A stretch of 64,000 nucleotides of DNA from Desulfosarcina cetonica JCM 12296 (lineage in GTDB: Bacteria; Desulfobacterota; Desulfobacteria; Desulfobacterales; Desulfosarcinaceae): the NCBI RefSeq assembly GCF_001311845.1, contig NZ_BBCC01000002.1:1-64000 (forward strand). The letters are read 5' to 3'. Positions 35,819 through 46,076 of this stretch are shown here, piece after piece. Every line of letters begins with the position of its first letter. The stretch's first letter is position 1. The position numbers and the translations under genes are program-made. Under the pieces are notes generated by a model, which was not told the DNA's origin, searched no databases, and saw nothing but the letters and a program-made list of their open reading frames with translations.

Positions 35819-37732
35819 GTGAAACAGATTATTCTCGGCACCGCCGGACACATCGATCACGGAAAGACCAGCCTGATCAGGGCTGTCACGGGTACCAACA
35901 CCGACCGGCTCAAGGAAGAGCAGAAACGCGGGATCACCATCGAGCTGGGGTTCGCCGCCCTGGATCTGCCCAGTGGTCGTCACCTCGGCATCGTGGATGT
36001 TCCCGGCCATGAGAAATTCGTCAAGAACATGGTCGCCGGGGCGACGGGTATCGATATCGTTACCATGGTGATCGCCGCCGACGAAGGCGTCATGCCCCAG
36101 ACCCGCGAACACATGGAAATCTGCGCCCTTTTGGGCGTCAAATACGGGCTGGTTGTATTGACCAAGATCGATATGGTGGACGAAGAGTGGCTGGAAATGG
36201 TCACCGAGGATATCCGTGAATTCACCATCGGGACCTTTCTGGAGGAGGCGCCCATCCTGCCGGTATCGTCCCAGACCGGCCAGGGTCTGCCCCAGTTCAT
36301 CGAAGCCCTCGATACCCTGAGTTCCACCGTGCCCGAGCGCTCCTCCAGCGGCCTTTTCCGCCTTCCCGTGGACCGGGTTTTTTCCATGAAGGGATTTGGC
36401 ACGGTGATTACCGGCACCCTGATATCGGGTCGTATCGGTGTCGGCGAAACCATCATGGTCTATCCGAGCAAGGTCACCTCCAAGGTGCGCGGCCTGCAGG
36501 TTCACAACCTCAGTCGCGAAACCGCCGAGGCGGGCATGCGCACGGCGATCAATTTTCAGGGGCTGGAAAAAACCGCCATCAACCGCGGCGACATCATCGC
36601 CCGGGAAAACACCCTGACGCCCAGCTTCATGGTCGATCTGGAACTCCATTTCCTGTCCAGCAACAAAAAACCCATCAAAAACCGAACCCAGGTGCGGTTT
36701 CACACCGGCACCAGCGAAACCATGGGCAACCTGATTCTGCTGGACCGCGAGGAACTTATGCCCGGCGAGACCTGCCCGGCCCAGGTGCGCCTGGACGAGC
36801 CGGTCAGTCTGATCCGCGATGACCGTTTCGTCATCCGCAGCTATTCGCCGGTACGCACCATCGGCGGCGGTAAGGTGCTCAACCCCATTCCATCCAAGCA
36901 CAAGCGCTTCCAGCAGGCGATCGTCGACGGATTGATGGACCTGGTGGAGGCCACCCCCGAGGCGATCATCGACTACCAGGCCCGTAGCGCCGGCCCGGCC
37001 GGAGTGACCTTTGCCGACCTTCTGTTGATGACCAACCAGCCCGAAAAGGCGCTCACCGCCACCATCGGCAGCCTCTTGAACAGTCAAAACCTCATCCTGG
37101 TGGACAAGGACAACCGCACCTATGTCCATCTGTCCGTTTTTGATGAGCTTAAACAACTGAGCCATGACGTGCTGGCCCAATATCACCAGCGTAATCCGCT
37201 CAAAGCCGGCATATCCAAGGAAGAGCTGAAATCCAAGTTCCCGCGCCAGGCCAACGGCAAGCTTTTCACCCAAATTCTCAACCGCATGATCAAGGATCAG
37301 CAGTTGGTGCTCGAGGACGACACCGTGCGGCTGGCCTCGCACACCGTTTCCCTACAGGTCGACGAACAGGCCGTGAAGCAAAAAATCGCCGAGATCTACC
37401 GCCGGGATGGCCTGACGCCACCCTATTTCAAAGAGATTGTCAACACCCTTGCGGTGGACGCTAAATCGGCCAAGGCGGTCCTCGAACTTTTGATCGCCGA
37501 GGGCGTCCTGGTGAAGATCAAGGAAGATCTGTATTACGACCGTCAGATCATCGAAAAGCTGAAGGAACAAGTGGTGGCTCACATCCTTGAAAAGGGCGAA
37601 ATCTCGACCCCTGAGTTCAAGGATATGACTGGAGCTTCACGCAAATATGTGATACCGTTGATCGAACATTTCGACGCGACAAATGTCACCATCCGCGTAG
37701 GAGATATCCGCAAACTCAGAAAACGCCAATAG
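35819..37732 (+). CDS. selB: selenocysteine-specific elongation factor SelB
   Basis: 637 residues, GTG start. The G domain shows [19 protein letters not shown] and LTKIDMV. The EF-Tu-like domains II and III follow ([18 protein letters not shown]), and about 250 C-terminal residues form winged-helix repeats that bind the SECIS hairpin of selenoprotein mRNAs. Length and order are normal. It delivers Sec-tRNA to in-frame UGA codons. No selA, selD or selC lies here, so the rest of the pathway is elsewhere; the organism presumably makes selenoproteins such as formate dehydrogenase. Confidence 0.95.
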   Translation: MKQIILGTAGHIDHGKTSLIRAVTGTNTDRLKEEQKRGITIELGFAALDLPSGRHLGIVDVPGHEKFVKNMVAGATGIDIVTMVIAADEGVMPQTREHMEICALLGVKYGLVVLTKIDMVDEEWLEMVTEDIREFTIGTFLEEAPILPVSSQTGQGLPQFIEALDTLSSTVPERSSSGLFRLPVDRVFSMKGFGTVITGTLISGRIGVGETIMVYPSKVTSKVRGLQVHNLSRETAEAGMRTAINFQGLEKTAINRGDIIARENTLTPSFMVDLELHFLSSNKKPIKNRTQVRFHTGTSETMGNLILLDREELMPGETCPAQVRLDEPVSLIRDDRFVIRSYSPVRTIGGGKVLNPIPSKHKRFQQAIVDGLMDLVEATPEAIIDYQARSAGPAGVTFADLLLMTNQPEKALTATIGSLLNSQNLILVDKDNRTYVHLSVFDELKQLSHDVLAQYHQRNPLKAGISKEELKSKFPRQANGKLFTQILNRMIKDQQLVLEDDTVRLASHTVSLQVDEQAVKQKIAEIYRRDGLTPPYFKEIVNTLAVDAKSAKAVLELLIAEGVLVKIKEDLYYDRQIIEKLKEQVVAHILEKGEISTPEFKDMTGASRKYVIPLIEHFDATNVTIRVGDIRKLRKRQ

Positions 37733-37784
37733 CCGGAACACCAGAAGCCGCCACCGGACGGGCCGAATCGCAGACGGAGCAAAA

Positions 37785-38989
37785 ATGGGAACAAACGGGG
37801 ACAGCGCCAGGGGATTCGAGTTCAAAAATTTGCCACACCACGCATTATCGCCGGCGTCGCCATCGCGTTTATCGTTCTGTGGGCATTGATCGTCACGTTC
37901 AGTTCGCCGGAACCGACCGCGCCGCAAACGGATTCATCGCCCCATGACGCGTCCCTGCCGGCGACAACGGAGTCCCCGAGCCATACCGCCACCGCCGAAA
38001 CAGCCCCCAAAAGCCAAGCACTGACCGATGGGGTAAGTTCGCATGAGGCCGCCCCTTCCGATCATGCAGCCGCTGCCACAGAAGAACGTGCCACCAGCCA
38101 TGACACGGCTCACGCCCCGGCAGCAACGGAAGCCCACGAGACCGGCACCACGCCGTCAACGCATACGGCCACCCCAAAGACGACCACCAGCCATGCCCTA
38201 CCTGCCACGGCGATGATGTCGCCAACCATCAAACCGCCCCCCAGGGGCGTCGCCTTCGTGGAGGCCGCCATCGCACCGCTCGACTATGAGCTGAACGATC
38301 GCTGGTGGGGCTGGCGTCCCAACGACATCATCAATGTCACCGACAACGTGAACAATTTTCAATTGGGGGTCCTGGAAGTTACCCGTCGAACCGCCGTGGC
38401 CCTGGCCGAGAGAATTTCACGCACCGGTACGACCGACGCCTATGACGAAAATCTCGAACAGGCCATGAACTGGTTCATGGTCAAGGCCACCAGCTATTGG
38501 TTTCCCTCGGCCGAATCCAAGTACGAAGACGGCCTGGACGAATTCCGCGTTTACCTGGAAAAGCTAAAAGCCGGCAAGGCTTCTTTCTATACGCGCACCG
38601 ACAACCTCATTCCGCTGCTATCGACCTTCGAGGATCTTCTCGGCAGCTGCGACGAGAACCTGGTCAAGCAGGTCAACGACGATGGCAGCCCGGTCAGCTT
38701 TTTCGTGATCGACGACTATTTCTACTACACCCAGGGGGTGGCCAAATCCATGGCCACGGTCTTAGAAGCCGTGCATCACGATTTTTTGCTGACCCTGGAA
38801 TCGCGCAACTCCACCGATCTGTTGCACCACGCCATCCTGGCCTGCCAGCGCGCCTCGGAGATCGATCCCTGGATCATTCTGGACCGCGACCTGAGCAGCA
38901 TTCTTGCCAACCACCGGGCCAACATGGCCGCGCCCATCAGCCATGCCCGATTCTACCTGGGCCAACTGATCAAGGCCTTGTCGACCTGA
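37785..38989 (+). CDS. DUF2333 family membrane-anchored protein (frame broken near 37826)
   Basis: An N-terminal membrane span (RIIAGVAIAFIVLWALIV), a long Thr/Ala/Pro/His-rich linker (about 45-140), and a C-terminal globular domain (YELNDRWWGWRPND, then NWFMVKATSYWFPSAESKY) typical of DUF2333. The frame from ATG 37785 (MGTNGDSARGFEFK) is separated from the body by one missing A in a run of five. With six A the protein is 401 residues. The function is unknown; the layout suggests an inner-membrane anchor with a periplasmic domain. Confidence 0.7.
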
Positions 38990-39667
38990 TCATCGGCACA
39001 GGATGATACGGGCATCGGCAATCACGCAGGCGTCTGGCGAGCAAAGCACCGGGTTGAGATCGATGGATTCGATTAAAGGCGCGAGTTCCATCACCAGTTT
39101 GGAAAACGTCATCAGCATGCGGTTCAGCTGCTCCATATTGACCGGTTCAGCGCCACGGTAGCCCTCAAGCAACCGTCGCCCCTTGAGTGAAGCAACCATG
39201 GAATTTACATCCGGGGGCGACAGGGGGGCCATGCGGATGGCCACATCCTGGTAGATCTCCACGCTGGTACCGCCCAGCCCCATGAGAATGACCGGCCCGA
39301 ACTGGGCATCCACCTTGGCACCAACAATCAACTCCAGCCCCCGGGCCATCCGTTCCAGGTGAACGCCGGTAAATCCATCGATCTGGCTGAAACGGGCGTA
39401 TGCCGTCTGCAGGGCCGCATCGTCGGTGATGCCCACCGCCACGCCGTGAACCTCCGATTTGTGCAATACGGCGGGCGAAACCACCTTGGCCACCAGGGGA
39501 TAGCCGATCTCGGCGCCAAACCGCGTGGCTTCCGCAGCAGTGGTGGCATAGCGGAATTCCGGCACATCGAGGCCGGCCTCTCGCAGGATTTGTTTCGCAT
39601 CCGGTTCAAGGACCCACCCCCGCGTCTTTGACGCCGCCAAAAGAGTCTGCATTACAGGCGAAAGCAT
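38990..39667 (-). CDS. ADP-forming acyl-CoA synthetase, ATP-grasp (beta) subunit
   Basis: 225 residues of the ATP-grasp domain of NDP-forming acyl-CoA synthetases: YPLVAKVVSPAVLHKSEVHG binds nucleotide, and GVHLERMARGLELIVGAKVD and ILMGLGGTSVEIYQDVA are conserved. It overlaps the alpha-subunit gene by 16 bp and is translated after it. Together they would convert acyl-CoA, ADP and phosphate to acid, CoA and ATP, giving substrate-level phosphorylation in anaerobes. Acyl specificity is unknown. Confidence 0.85.
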   Translation of the reverse strand: MLSPVMQTLLAASKTRGWVLEPDAKQILREAGLDVPEFRYATTAAEATRFGAEIGYPLVAKVVSPAVLHKSEVHGVAVGITDDAALQTAYARFSQIDGFTGVHLERMARGLELIVGAKVDAQFGPVILMGLGGTSVEIYQDVAIRMAPLSPPDVNSMVASLKGRRLLEGYRGAEPVNMEQLNRMLMTFSKLVMELAPLIESIDLNPVLCSPDACVIADARIILCR

Positions 39668-41027
39668 TGTTGATATCTCCTCATCCCTTCTAACATCATG
39701 ACCGCTCCCTCGATCGAATCGGACACCGGCACCCCGTTGAGCTCAAAGCCCTCGATAAAGGCCTGGTATTTGCTCAGATGGGGGATATACGCCACCAGCG
39801 GTCGCACACGCTTTTTGGACGGATTGCTCACCTTGGCGCCAATATCGATGGAAACCCCCGTGGAGTAAGGTAGCACCAGCATGAGAAAAGCGTCGAACTC
39901 GGGCAGATTGGTCAATTCATCGTAAACGACGACAAAATCCTCGTCAATCGCGCTGGCCGTCAGATCGACGGGATTGTTGATCGTCGCGATGTCCCGTACG
40001 GAGGGCGACAGCCGTTGGTAAATCCGTTGGCGCACGGCCTCGGGAATCTGCGGCAGGGCAAACCCCCGGGCAGCACACATGTCCGTGGCTGCCACACCGT
40101 GTCCCCCACTGATGGTGATGACGCCGATGTTGCGCTGAATGTTTCGCGGGTAGGCGTTGAGCACTTTGCAATAGGAGAGGATTTCATACTCGTTTTGGGC
40201 TTCAATGATCCCATGTTGGGCGAATATCTCGGAAAACACCTTGTAATCGCCGGCGATGGAAGCGGTATGACTGCTCACCGCCCGGCCGCCTTCGGCACTC
40301 TTACCCGATTTGTTGACCACCACCGGTTTGCCGATGCAGGTGGCTGCTTCGACAAAATCGCGGCCTTCATTGTCGGCAAAGCCTTCGATGTAAAGGACGA
40401 TCACCTTGGTTTCCGGGTCGTTCTTCAGGTAATTGAGCAAATCGATTTCCCGCAACACGGCCTTGTTGCCGATGCTGATGGCTTGGCTCACGCCGATGCC
40501 ATGGTTGGAGAACTTGACCAAAAGGTCGACCAGAAACGCGCCACTCTGGCTAATGATGGCCACCCCGCCCGGTTTCGGGATCTCCATGCGCTCACTGGGC
40601 AGAATGAACGTATCGATCCGGCCGGGCGAGAAAAGGCCCAGGCAATTCGGTCCGATGATGGGAAAATCGGCGGCTTGGCAACGGCGGAGACCTGGTCCTG
40701 CAGATCGCTGTTGCCGGTTTCGGCAAATCCGCCGGAGACGATGATGGCACCGCCAACCCTTTGATCGATGCAGGTCTGAACGACGGATAGGGCGTACTGG
40801 GCCCTTACGGCAATGATCGCCAAATCGATGGGTTCAGGAACGGCGGCCAGGCCGGCATATACCGGAAAACCGTGAATTTCGCCGCCCCGGTTGTTAACGG
40901 CATAGACCTCCACCGGGTAGCGCAATTGGAGTTTCTTGAAAATCACATTGGCCGGATGGTTGTCATTGTGGATCGAAACCCCGATGACAGCCACGTGCCG
41001 GGGTTTCATCAAGCGGTCCAGATCCAT
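39652..41027 (-). CDS. ADP-forming acyl-CoA synthetase, CoA-binding (alpha) subunit (frame broken near 40680)
   Basis: The CoA-binding Rossmann domain begins MDLDRLMKPRHVAVIGVS. The ligase part has IGPNCLG, GGVAIISQSGAFLVDLL and the phosphohistidine loop SSHTASIAG (the His is phosphorylated in this family). The frame changes near 40680, where one missing base (AAGCC for AAGGCC) separates VSAVAK from AADFPIIGPN. Restored length is 458 residues. Transcribed with the beta subunit, downstream of and in the same direction as the GntR gene. Confidence 0.85.
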
Positions 41028-41122
41028 TTTATTTTCCTTATTCTATGGGATCGAAGGTCAATTCAAATAATGTCGAGGACCAAACTTACGACAATCAGCG
41101 AGCCGGCAAAGTCGCCCCGTGC

Positions 41123-41853
41123 CTAACCCGCCTGCATCATATGGCGCCGATAGACCTTTTCCAATTCGACAATCTCGATGGAAAACGTTTTTAAATGCAA
41201 GGCCATCTCAGTCGCCGCGCGTGACGCATCGCCACTCTTGACAGCCTCGATAACGGCATGATGCTCCCCGGGACCATGCAGAATGTCGAGGTCCGGGACA
41301 ACAGTCATGACAATTTCCGCCGTAATCTTGAGCATCGAACGCACGATGGCCTCGAAAAAGAGATTGCCGCAAATATGGGCCAGCACCTTGTGTACGTTGG
41401 TCAGACGAGCGATCTGGTCAGGGGCCGACTTGAAGGCGACATGTTCATTGGCTTCGGCCTCGTCGAGACGCTTGAGATGCGTGGCGTTGAAGTTGAGTGC
41501 CGCCAGCCGCGCCACCTCGGGTTCGATAAAAAGGCGTACCTGGGAGACCTCGGTCATGGACAGCGTGTTGGTCTGGAAGAGATCGAGAAAGGCGTTGCCA
41601 CATGACTGAGGGTCAGGTCGGTGACATACGCACCGCCCCCATGACCTTGGCGGATGGCGAGAAAACCGCTGAGTTCAAGCATGCGAATGGCCTCACGGAT
41701 GACCCCTCGGCTAACCTGGAATTCGGCGGTCAGCTCGCGCTCGGACGGCAGCTTGCTGCCGGGCTTGAATTTTCCCGATAAAATAGCCGCTTTGAGTTGT
41801 AAGAAAACGTCTTCGGACGCTCTAGACGTTTTGATGGGAGTGAAATAGCCCAT
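41123..41853 (-). CDS. GntR/FadR-family regulator (frame broken near 41605)
   Basis: An N-terminal winged helix (LKAAILSGKFKPGSKLPSER, then EFQVSRGVIREAIRMLEL) and a C-terminal FCD helical ligand domain (EVSQVRLFIEPEVARLAA, then VHKVLAHICGN and EHHAVIEAV with conserved Asn and His metal ligands). One missing G near 41605 (GTGGCAAC for GTGGGCAAC) splits the two; restored length is 243. It is divergent from the TRAP dctP gene and is the likely regulator of the two matched promoter blocks at 42030 and 43548. Confidence 0.85.
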
Positions 41854-42029
41854 GGATACTCCTACTTTTGGAATTGTCGCCGGAGCTGAAAGCCCCCTTC
41901 GGCAAAGCCGGCAATTCGAATGTCCAATCGATGGATGGATATACCATGTATGAGAAATTATTGTTATTCTTTTAACATCATCATTTGTTGAAATGATAAA
42001 ATTCGATAAATTTTATTCATATTTTATTG

Positions 42030-42066
42030 TTGACATCAAATGTTAGACCATATAATGATCGACCAA
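42030..42066 (+). promoter_or_regulatory. sigma-70-like promoter block, copy 1 (dctP)
   Basis: TTGACA (42030-42035) and TATAAT (42051-42056), spacer 15, with GACCATATAATG and GACCA around the -10. The same block occurs at 43548. The leader to dctP is about 205 bp. The repeated GACCA halves are candidate GntR operator halves. Confidence 0.6.
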
Positions 42067-42267
42067 GTCAAGGGTGAACTCAGCATACCATCGGCAACAA
42101 ATGTCTATTCCGTCAAAGTTGCGGGGGTTCTCTACGCATTCCCGGAAGTAAAGGTGTGACCGTAAAGTCTGACGTTGGTTTCGATCGTCACCACGATTTT
42201 TCATCTCAGCAACCGGACCGGCGGCTTGTCTTGGGACACGCCCGGGCCATAACGAAAGGAGTTCTAC

Positions 42268-43260
42268 ATGAAGTTCAGATTGATGGTTGTCGTGACCGTA
42301 TTGGCGTTTTGCCTGGGAATCGCACCGGTTCACGCCGGCCCGGTGGAATTCAAGTTTGCCCACTTCATCAACCCCATCGAGCCCGGACCGGAATCAGGAC
42401 TTTGGATTGAAAAGGATATCAGCGAGAAAATCCCCGACAAGGTCAAGGCCAAGTTCTTCCACTCCGGTCAGATGGGTAGCGCCATCGAAATCATCAAAAA
42501 AGTGCGCATGGGGGTTTTGCAAGGCGCTTACCTCACCGGCAACTACGCCCCCGAGTTGAACCCCAAGTTCGGCATCGGCACCTTGGCCTATTGCATGGAC
42601 TCCTACGAAAAATGGGAAGCCCTTTTAGCCAATGAGGCGCTACGCAACGAGCTCTTCACCAGTCTTCAGGATAAGGGTTTGCTGGTTCTGGATCTTTGCT
42701 ACTTCGGCCGCTACGGCATCGCCAGCACCAAGCCGTTCAAGAGCCTCGAGGAACTCAAAACCATGAAAATGCGCACCACCCAGGCACGCTACCCCCTGGC
42801 CTTCTGGAACGCCCTGGGCATGAACCCCCTGCCCATGGCCTGGGCGGACGTCTTCCCCGGCCTCAAACAAGGCGTGATCGACGGCACCGACCAGACCGAG
42901 AACGTCGCCCGCATGCGCTTGGCCGATGTCTGTAAATACTTCACCCACACCCGTCACATGGTGGGCCTGTTCTTCTTCCTGGTCAACGACAAGTGGTGGA
43001 ACAAGCTTGAACCGGAAACCCGCGATGCCCTGCACGCGATCATCGCTGAAAACATGATCAAGGCCCGTGATGCCAGCAAGCAGCTGACCATCGAAGCCGA
43101 TCCGGCCCTGAGGGAAAAAGGCGTAACCGTCTCCGATCTGGCTCCCGAGGAGATGGAGAAATTCAAGACCGCCGAAATGGCCGTCTGGAACCAGTTTGAA
43201 GGCGAAATCGGCAAGGATTGGATGGATAAAATCAAGGCGCTCACCGCAACGGTGAAATAG
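42268..43260 (+). CDS. dctP: TRAP transporter solute-binding protein DctP
   Basis: 330 residues with a signal peptide (MVVVTVLAFCLGIAPVHAG) and the DctP/TRAP fold. KVRMGVLQGAYLTGNYAP, then KTMKMRTTQARYPLAFWNAL with the conserved Arg that binds the substrate carboxylate, then GVIDGTDQTENV. It captures an organic acid in the periplasm for the DctQM permease encoded further on. The ligand cannot be told from sequence; the neighbouring acid-CoA ligase suggests a carboxylate that is then activated. A remnant of a second dctP end is at 45450-45518. Confidence 0.9.
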   Translation: MKFRLMVVVTVLAFCLGIAPVHAGPVEFKFAHFINPIEPGPESGLWIEKDISEKIPDKVKAKFFHSGQMGSAIEIIKKVRMGVLQGAYLTGNYAPELNPKFGIGTLAYCMDSYEKWEALLANEALRNELFTSLQDKGLLVLDLCYFGRYGIASTKPFKSLEELKTMKMRTTQARYPLAFWNALGMNPLPMAWADVFPGLKQGVIDGTDQTENVARMRLADVCKYFTHTRHMVGLFFFLVNDKWWNKLEPETRDALHAIIAENMIKARDASKQLTIEADPALREKGVTVSDLAPEEMEKFKTAEMAVWNQFEGEIGKDWMDKIKALTATVK

Positions 43261-43280
43261 CACAGCTACCATCGAAAAAA

Positions 43281-43312
43281 GGGGTGCCTGCAGCAGGGCT
43301 GCGGGCACCCCC
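43281..43312. terminator. hairpin after dctP
   Basis: GGGGTGCCTGCAG pairs with CTGCGGGCACCCC. The T-run is on the minus-strand side only (AAAAAA just before it), so it acts as a plus-strand terminator only weakly. Confidence 0.5.
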
Positions 43313-43864
43313 GTCACTGATCCCCACACGTTCACCCGCAAACGACAACGGTTGAATCGTGTCCGTCCCCAACGGCTTTATCGTTGAAAAGTAGCCCAAA
43401 CGGCCACGTCCCGCCTCAAAATCAAAGCCGAAAATGCTTTCCCCCCGGCGATTCCGAATGTCGGCGCCGGAACACACCCCACAACAAGTGTATTCAAAAA
43501 TTATTTCGTTGTTAATTTAATTAGATAAATTGTATTCAATATTTCTGTTGACATCAAACATCCGACCATATAATGTTTGACCAGCTAAAAAATCGTTTCC
43601 ACAATGAAACGAAAGGCAGCGCACCGGCAAACCGTGCAAACGACAGTCTGTCCGCGATACGGGACCGATTGGCCGCCAACACTCCATAACAAAACAATAT
43701 TATTGAAAATTAGTATACACCTTACCAGCAGCGGGCACCATTGCCGGACGGAATACAGGGATCTGTGTTTGGCACACATAAAAATTGGATTCATTTATTT
43801 TTTATACATTTTTTATTTACATATTAATTATTAATTTATTATATTACCGCTAAGGAGTAACGCC
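43313..43864. other. 552 bp between dctP and the ligase gene
   Basis: Holds the second promoter block (43548-43583) and a very AT-rich stretch (43795-43850) directly before the RBS AAGGAG of the ligase gene. No open frame of interest. Confidence 0.5.
43548..43583 (+). promoter_or_regulatory. sigma-70-like promoter block, copy 2 (acid-CoA ligase)
   Basis: TTGACA (43548-43553) and TATAAT (43569-43574) with the same 15-bp spacer, the same GTTGACATCAAA start and GACCATATAATG core as copy 1. Shared regulation of the two transcripts is likely. Confidence 0.6.
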
Positions 43865-45421
43865 ATGGCCATGAAGGATGTGTTACGGTTATCAGCCGCG
43901 AAAGTGCCAAACAAACCCGCGTTGATCTTGGATGAAAAGTCCCTCACTTACGCACAACTCAATCAGCGGGTGAATCAGTTGGCCCATGCAATGCTCAAAA
44001 TGGATCTCAAACGCGGCGATCGCGCTGCCGTTCTGGTCCATAATTGCATCGAGTATTTCGAGATCTATATGGCGCTCTGCAAAATCGGCGGGGTCATGGT
44101 GCCGATCAACAACTTGCTGCGAATGAACGAACTGCAGCGTGATTTATCATACATCGCACCGCGATTTATCTTCTTTGCCGAAGAGTTCAGCAAGAAAGTG
44201 GACACGCTCAAGGAAGACATCGGTTCCCTGGAAGAATCGATTTGCATCGGCCAGGCATCGCTGCCCAATCATCATCAATACGAGGCCCTCTTCGAGGGAC
44301 AAAGCGATGCCGAACCCGATGTTGCCATCGACGACAACGACCTGATGAGTATTTTTCTCACCTCCGGCACCACCGGCAAACCCAAAGGCGCCATGCGGAC
44401 CCATCGTCACAACTATCTCAATGCGCTCTCCGGGGCCATCGAAATGAGCCTGCAGCCGGACGACCGCGTTCTGCTTCTCTTTCCGTTCTACCATGTCACC
44501 CTTGAAGACCGCCTATGTCATCTTCTCAGAGGCAACACGATCGTCCTGCGCCGCGAGGGCAACTTCGATCCTCAGGATGTGCTATCGCTTTTATCCCGGC
44601 ATCGCATCACCATCTGCCAGTTTGTTCCCACCATGGTCAATACGCTGCTTCAGGGCGATCACATCGAGCAACACGATTTAAGCGCCCTGCGTCTGGCGCT
44701 TTATGCTGCCTCGCCCATGCCGGTCAACCTGCTCAAGCAGGCGCTGAAGCGAATGGATTGCGGATTCATGCAATTTTTCGGTCAAACCGAAACCGGTCCC
44801 ATGACGACCGTCTTGCGGCCTGCCGATCATCTGGATGACAGTGATATCGGTGTTGAGCGTCTGGCCTCGTGTGGACGCCCGGCAGCCCTTTTCGAAGCCC
44901 AGATCGTCGATGAATTCGACCAACCGGTTCCTGCCGGGCAGGTCGGAGAATTGACCGTTCGCGGAGAGCCGTTGACCATCGGCTATTGGCAGCTTCCGGA
45001 AGAGACGGAAAAATTGATGAAGGGGGGCTGGCTGCATACCGGCGACTATGCCCGCCGGGATGAGGACGGGTTCATCTATATCGTCGACCGCAAAAACGAC
45101 ATGATCATCAGCGGCGGGAAAAATATCTACCCGCGTGAAGTCGAAGAAGTTCTTTACAGCCATCCGGCCGTGCTGGAGGCGACGGTGATCGGCGTTCCCG
45201 ACGACCACTGGGGGGAGGCCGTGAAAGCCATCGTGGCGCTCAAGCCCGAAGAAACAGCCACCGCGGAAGACTTGATCGCTTACTGCAAGGAAAATATGGC
45301 CAGCTACAAAAAACCCAAAACGATCGAGTTCATGGCCGATCTTCCCAAAAGCCCCACCGGCAAGATACTCAAACGCGTATTACGCGATGAGTTTTGGAAA
45401 GACCGGGATCGCATGGTTTGA
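43865..45421 (+). CDS. AMP-forming acid-CoA ligase
   Basis: 518 residues of the acyl-adenylate-forming superfamily. The P-loop TSGTTGKPKGA (about 168), FFGQTETG (about 308), TGDYARRDEDG (about 397), DRKNDMIISGGKNIYPREVE and the catalytic Lys near the end (PTGKILKRVL) are all in place. It activates a carboxylic acid to its CoA ester. It lies between dctP and dctQM of a TRAP operon, so it probably activates the imported acid. It occupies the place of an earlier second dctP copy whose 3' end remains just downstream. Confidence 0.9.
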   Translation: MAMKDVLRLSAAKVPNKPALILDEKSLTYAQLNQRVNQLAHAMLKMDLKRGDRAAVLVHNCIEYFEIYMALCKIGGVMVPINNLLRMNELQRDLSYIAPRFIFFAEEFSKKVDTLKEDIGSLEESICIGQASLPNHHQYEALFEGQSDAEPDVAIDDNDLMSIFLTSGTTGKPKGAMRTHRHNYLNALSGAIEMSLQPDDRVLLLFPFYHVTLEDRLCHLLRGNTIVLRREGNFDPQDVLSLLSRHRITICQFVPTMVNTLLQGDHIEQHDLSALRLALYAASPMPVNLLKQALKRMDCGFMQFFGQTETGPMTTVLRPADHLDDSDIGVERLASCGRPAALFEAQIVDEFDQPVPAGQVGELTVRGEPLTIGYWQLPEETEKLMKGGWLHTGDYARRDEDGFIYIVDRKNDMIISGGKNIYPREVEEVLYSHPAVLEATVIGVPDDHWGEAVKAIVALKPEETATAEDLIAYCKENMASYKKPKTIEFMADLPKSPTGKILKRVLRDEFWKDRDRMV

Positions 45422-45449
45422 TCGGCATTCGTCCCTCATCCGATTGACC

Positions 45450-45518
45450 ATCGGCAAGGCGTGGCTGGATGAAAACTGGATAACGATCGAGGCCCTCACC
45501 GCAGCGGTGAGTAAATAA
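45450..45518 (+). pseudogene. remnant of a second dctP 3' end
   Basis: The frame ending at TAA 45516-45518 reads GKAWLDENWITIEALTAAVSK, clearly related to the end of DctP (IGKDWMDKIKALTATVK), and the DNA shares CTCACCGCA and GCGGTGA-like bases. Only the last 20 or so codons survive between the ligase gene and dctQ. Confidence 0.65.
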
Positions 45519-45536
45519 AACGTTTTAAGCCCAAAA

Positions 45537-45569
45537 CCCCGCCCGTCAGACGTCTGGTCCCGGGCGGGG
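45537..45569 (+). promoter_or_regulatory. GC-rich hairpin before dctQ
   Basis: CCCCGCCCG (45537-45545) pairs with CGGGCGGGG (45561-45569). There is no T-run. It is 22 bp before dctQ, so it could stabilise mRNA or adjust dctQM expression relative to the upstream genes. Confidence 0.5.
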
Positions 45570-45590
45570 CACCTTGAAAGGGAAGATTTT

Positions 45591-46073
45591 ATGAAGGCCG
45601 TCATCGCCGTCATCGATCGCCTGGAACGTTGGGGCATTCTGGTCAGTTTTGCCGTCTGCCTGGTGGCCCTGACCATCAGCATCACCACCCGCTATGTCTT
45701 CCAACGGCCCCTCACCTGGCCCGACGAACTGACCACCTACCTGTTCATGTTCATGACCTTTCTGGGGGCCAGCGCCTCCATCCAGAACGACCTGGAACTT
45801 AAAGTCGATGCCGTTTACATGGCCTTTCCCAGCCTTCGCTTCATCCTGGACCTGTTTCTCAACCTGGTCCGTCTGGCGGCGGCAATCACCTTCGTCTACA
45901 CCGGTATCAAATTCATGCAGATCGAAATTGAAATGGAAACCGTCACCCCCATCCTGCAGATCCCGACCAGCATCGTCGCCGGCATGCTGCCCTTTTTCGG
46001 AATCCTCTTGGGCATCCGGTCTATCGAATGTCTGCGCCAGCTGATCTTTGAACGCGGGAAGAAAGGACGTTAG
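45591..46073 (+). CDS. dctQ: TRAP transporter small permease DctQ
   Basis: 160 residues with four predicted membrane spans (GILVSFAVCLVALTISITTR, LTTYLFMFMTFLGASASI, the segment around LVRLAAAITFVYTG, and VAGMLPFFGILLGI). The motif RPLTWPDELTTYLF is typical of DctQ. It partners with DctM, whose gene begins 3 bp downstream. Confidence 0.85.
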   Translation: MKAVIAVIDRLERWGILVSFAVCLVALTISITTRYVFQRPLTWPDELTTYLFMFMTFLGASASIQNDLELKVDAVYMAFPSLRFILDLFLNLVRLAAAITFVYTGIKFMQIEIEMETVTPILQIPTSIVAGMLPFFGILLGIRSIECLRQLIFERGKKGR

Positions 46074-46076
46074 GCC

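Noticed and set aside
35810-37342. Long open frame (510 codons) on the minus strand inside selB
   Set aside because: It is a GC-rich shadow of selB; the plus strand encodes all SelB motifs.
35819-37732. Selenoprotein gene with in-frame UGA near selB
   Set aside because: None of the broken frames in the window is broken by a TGA at a position expected for selenocysteine; all are length changes.
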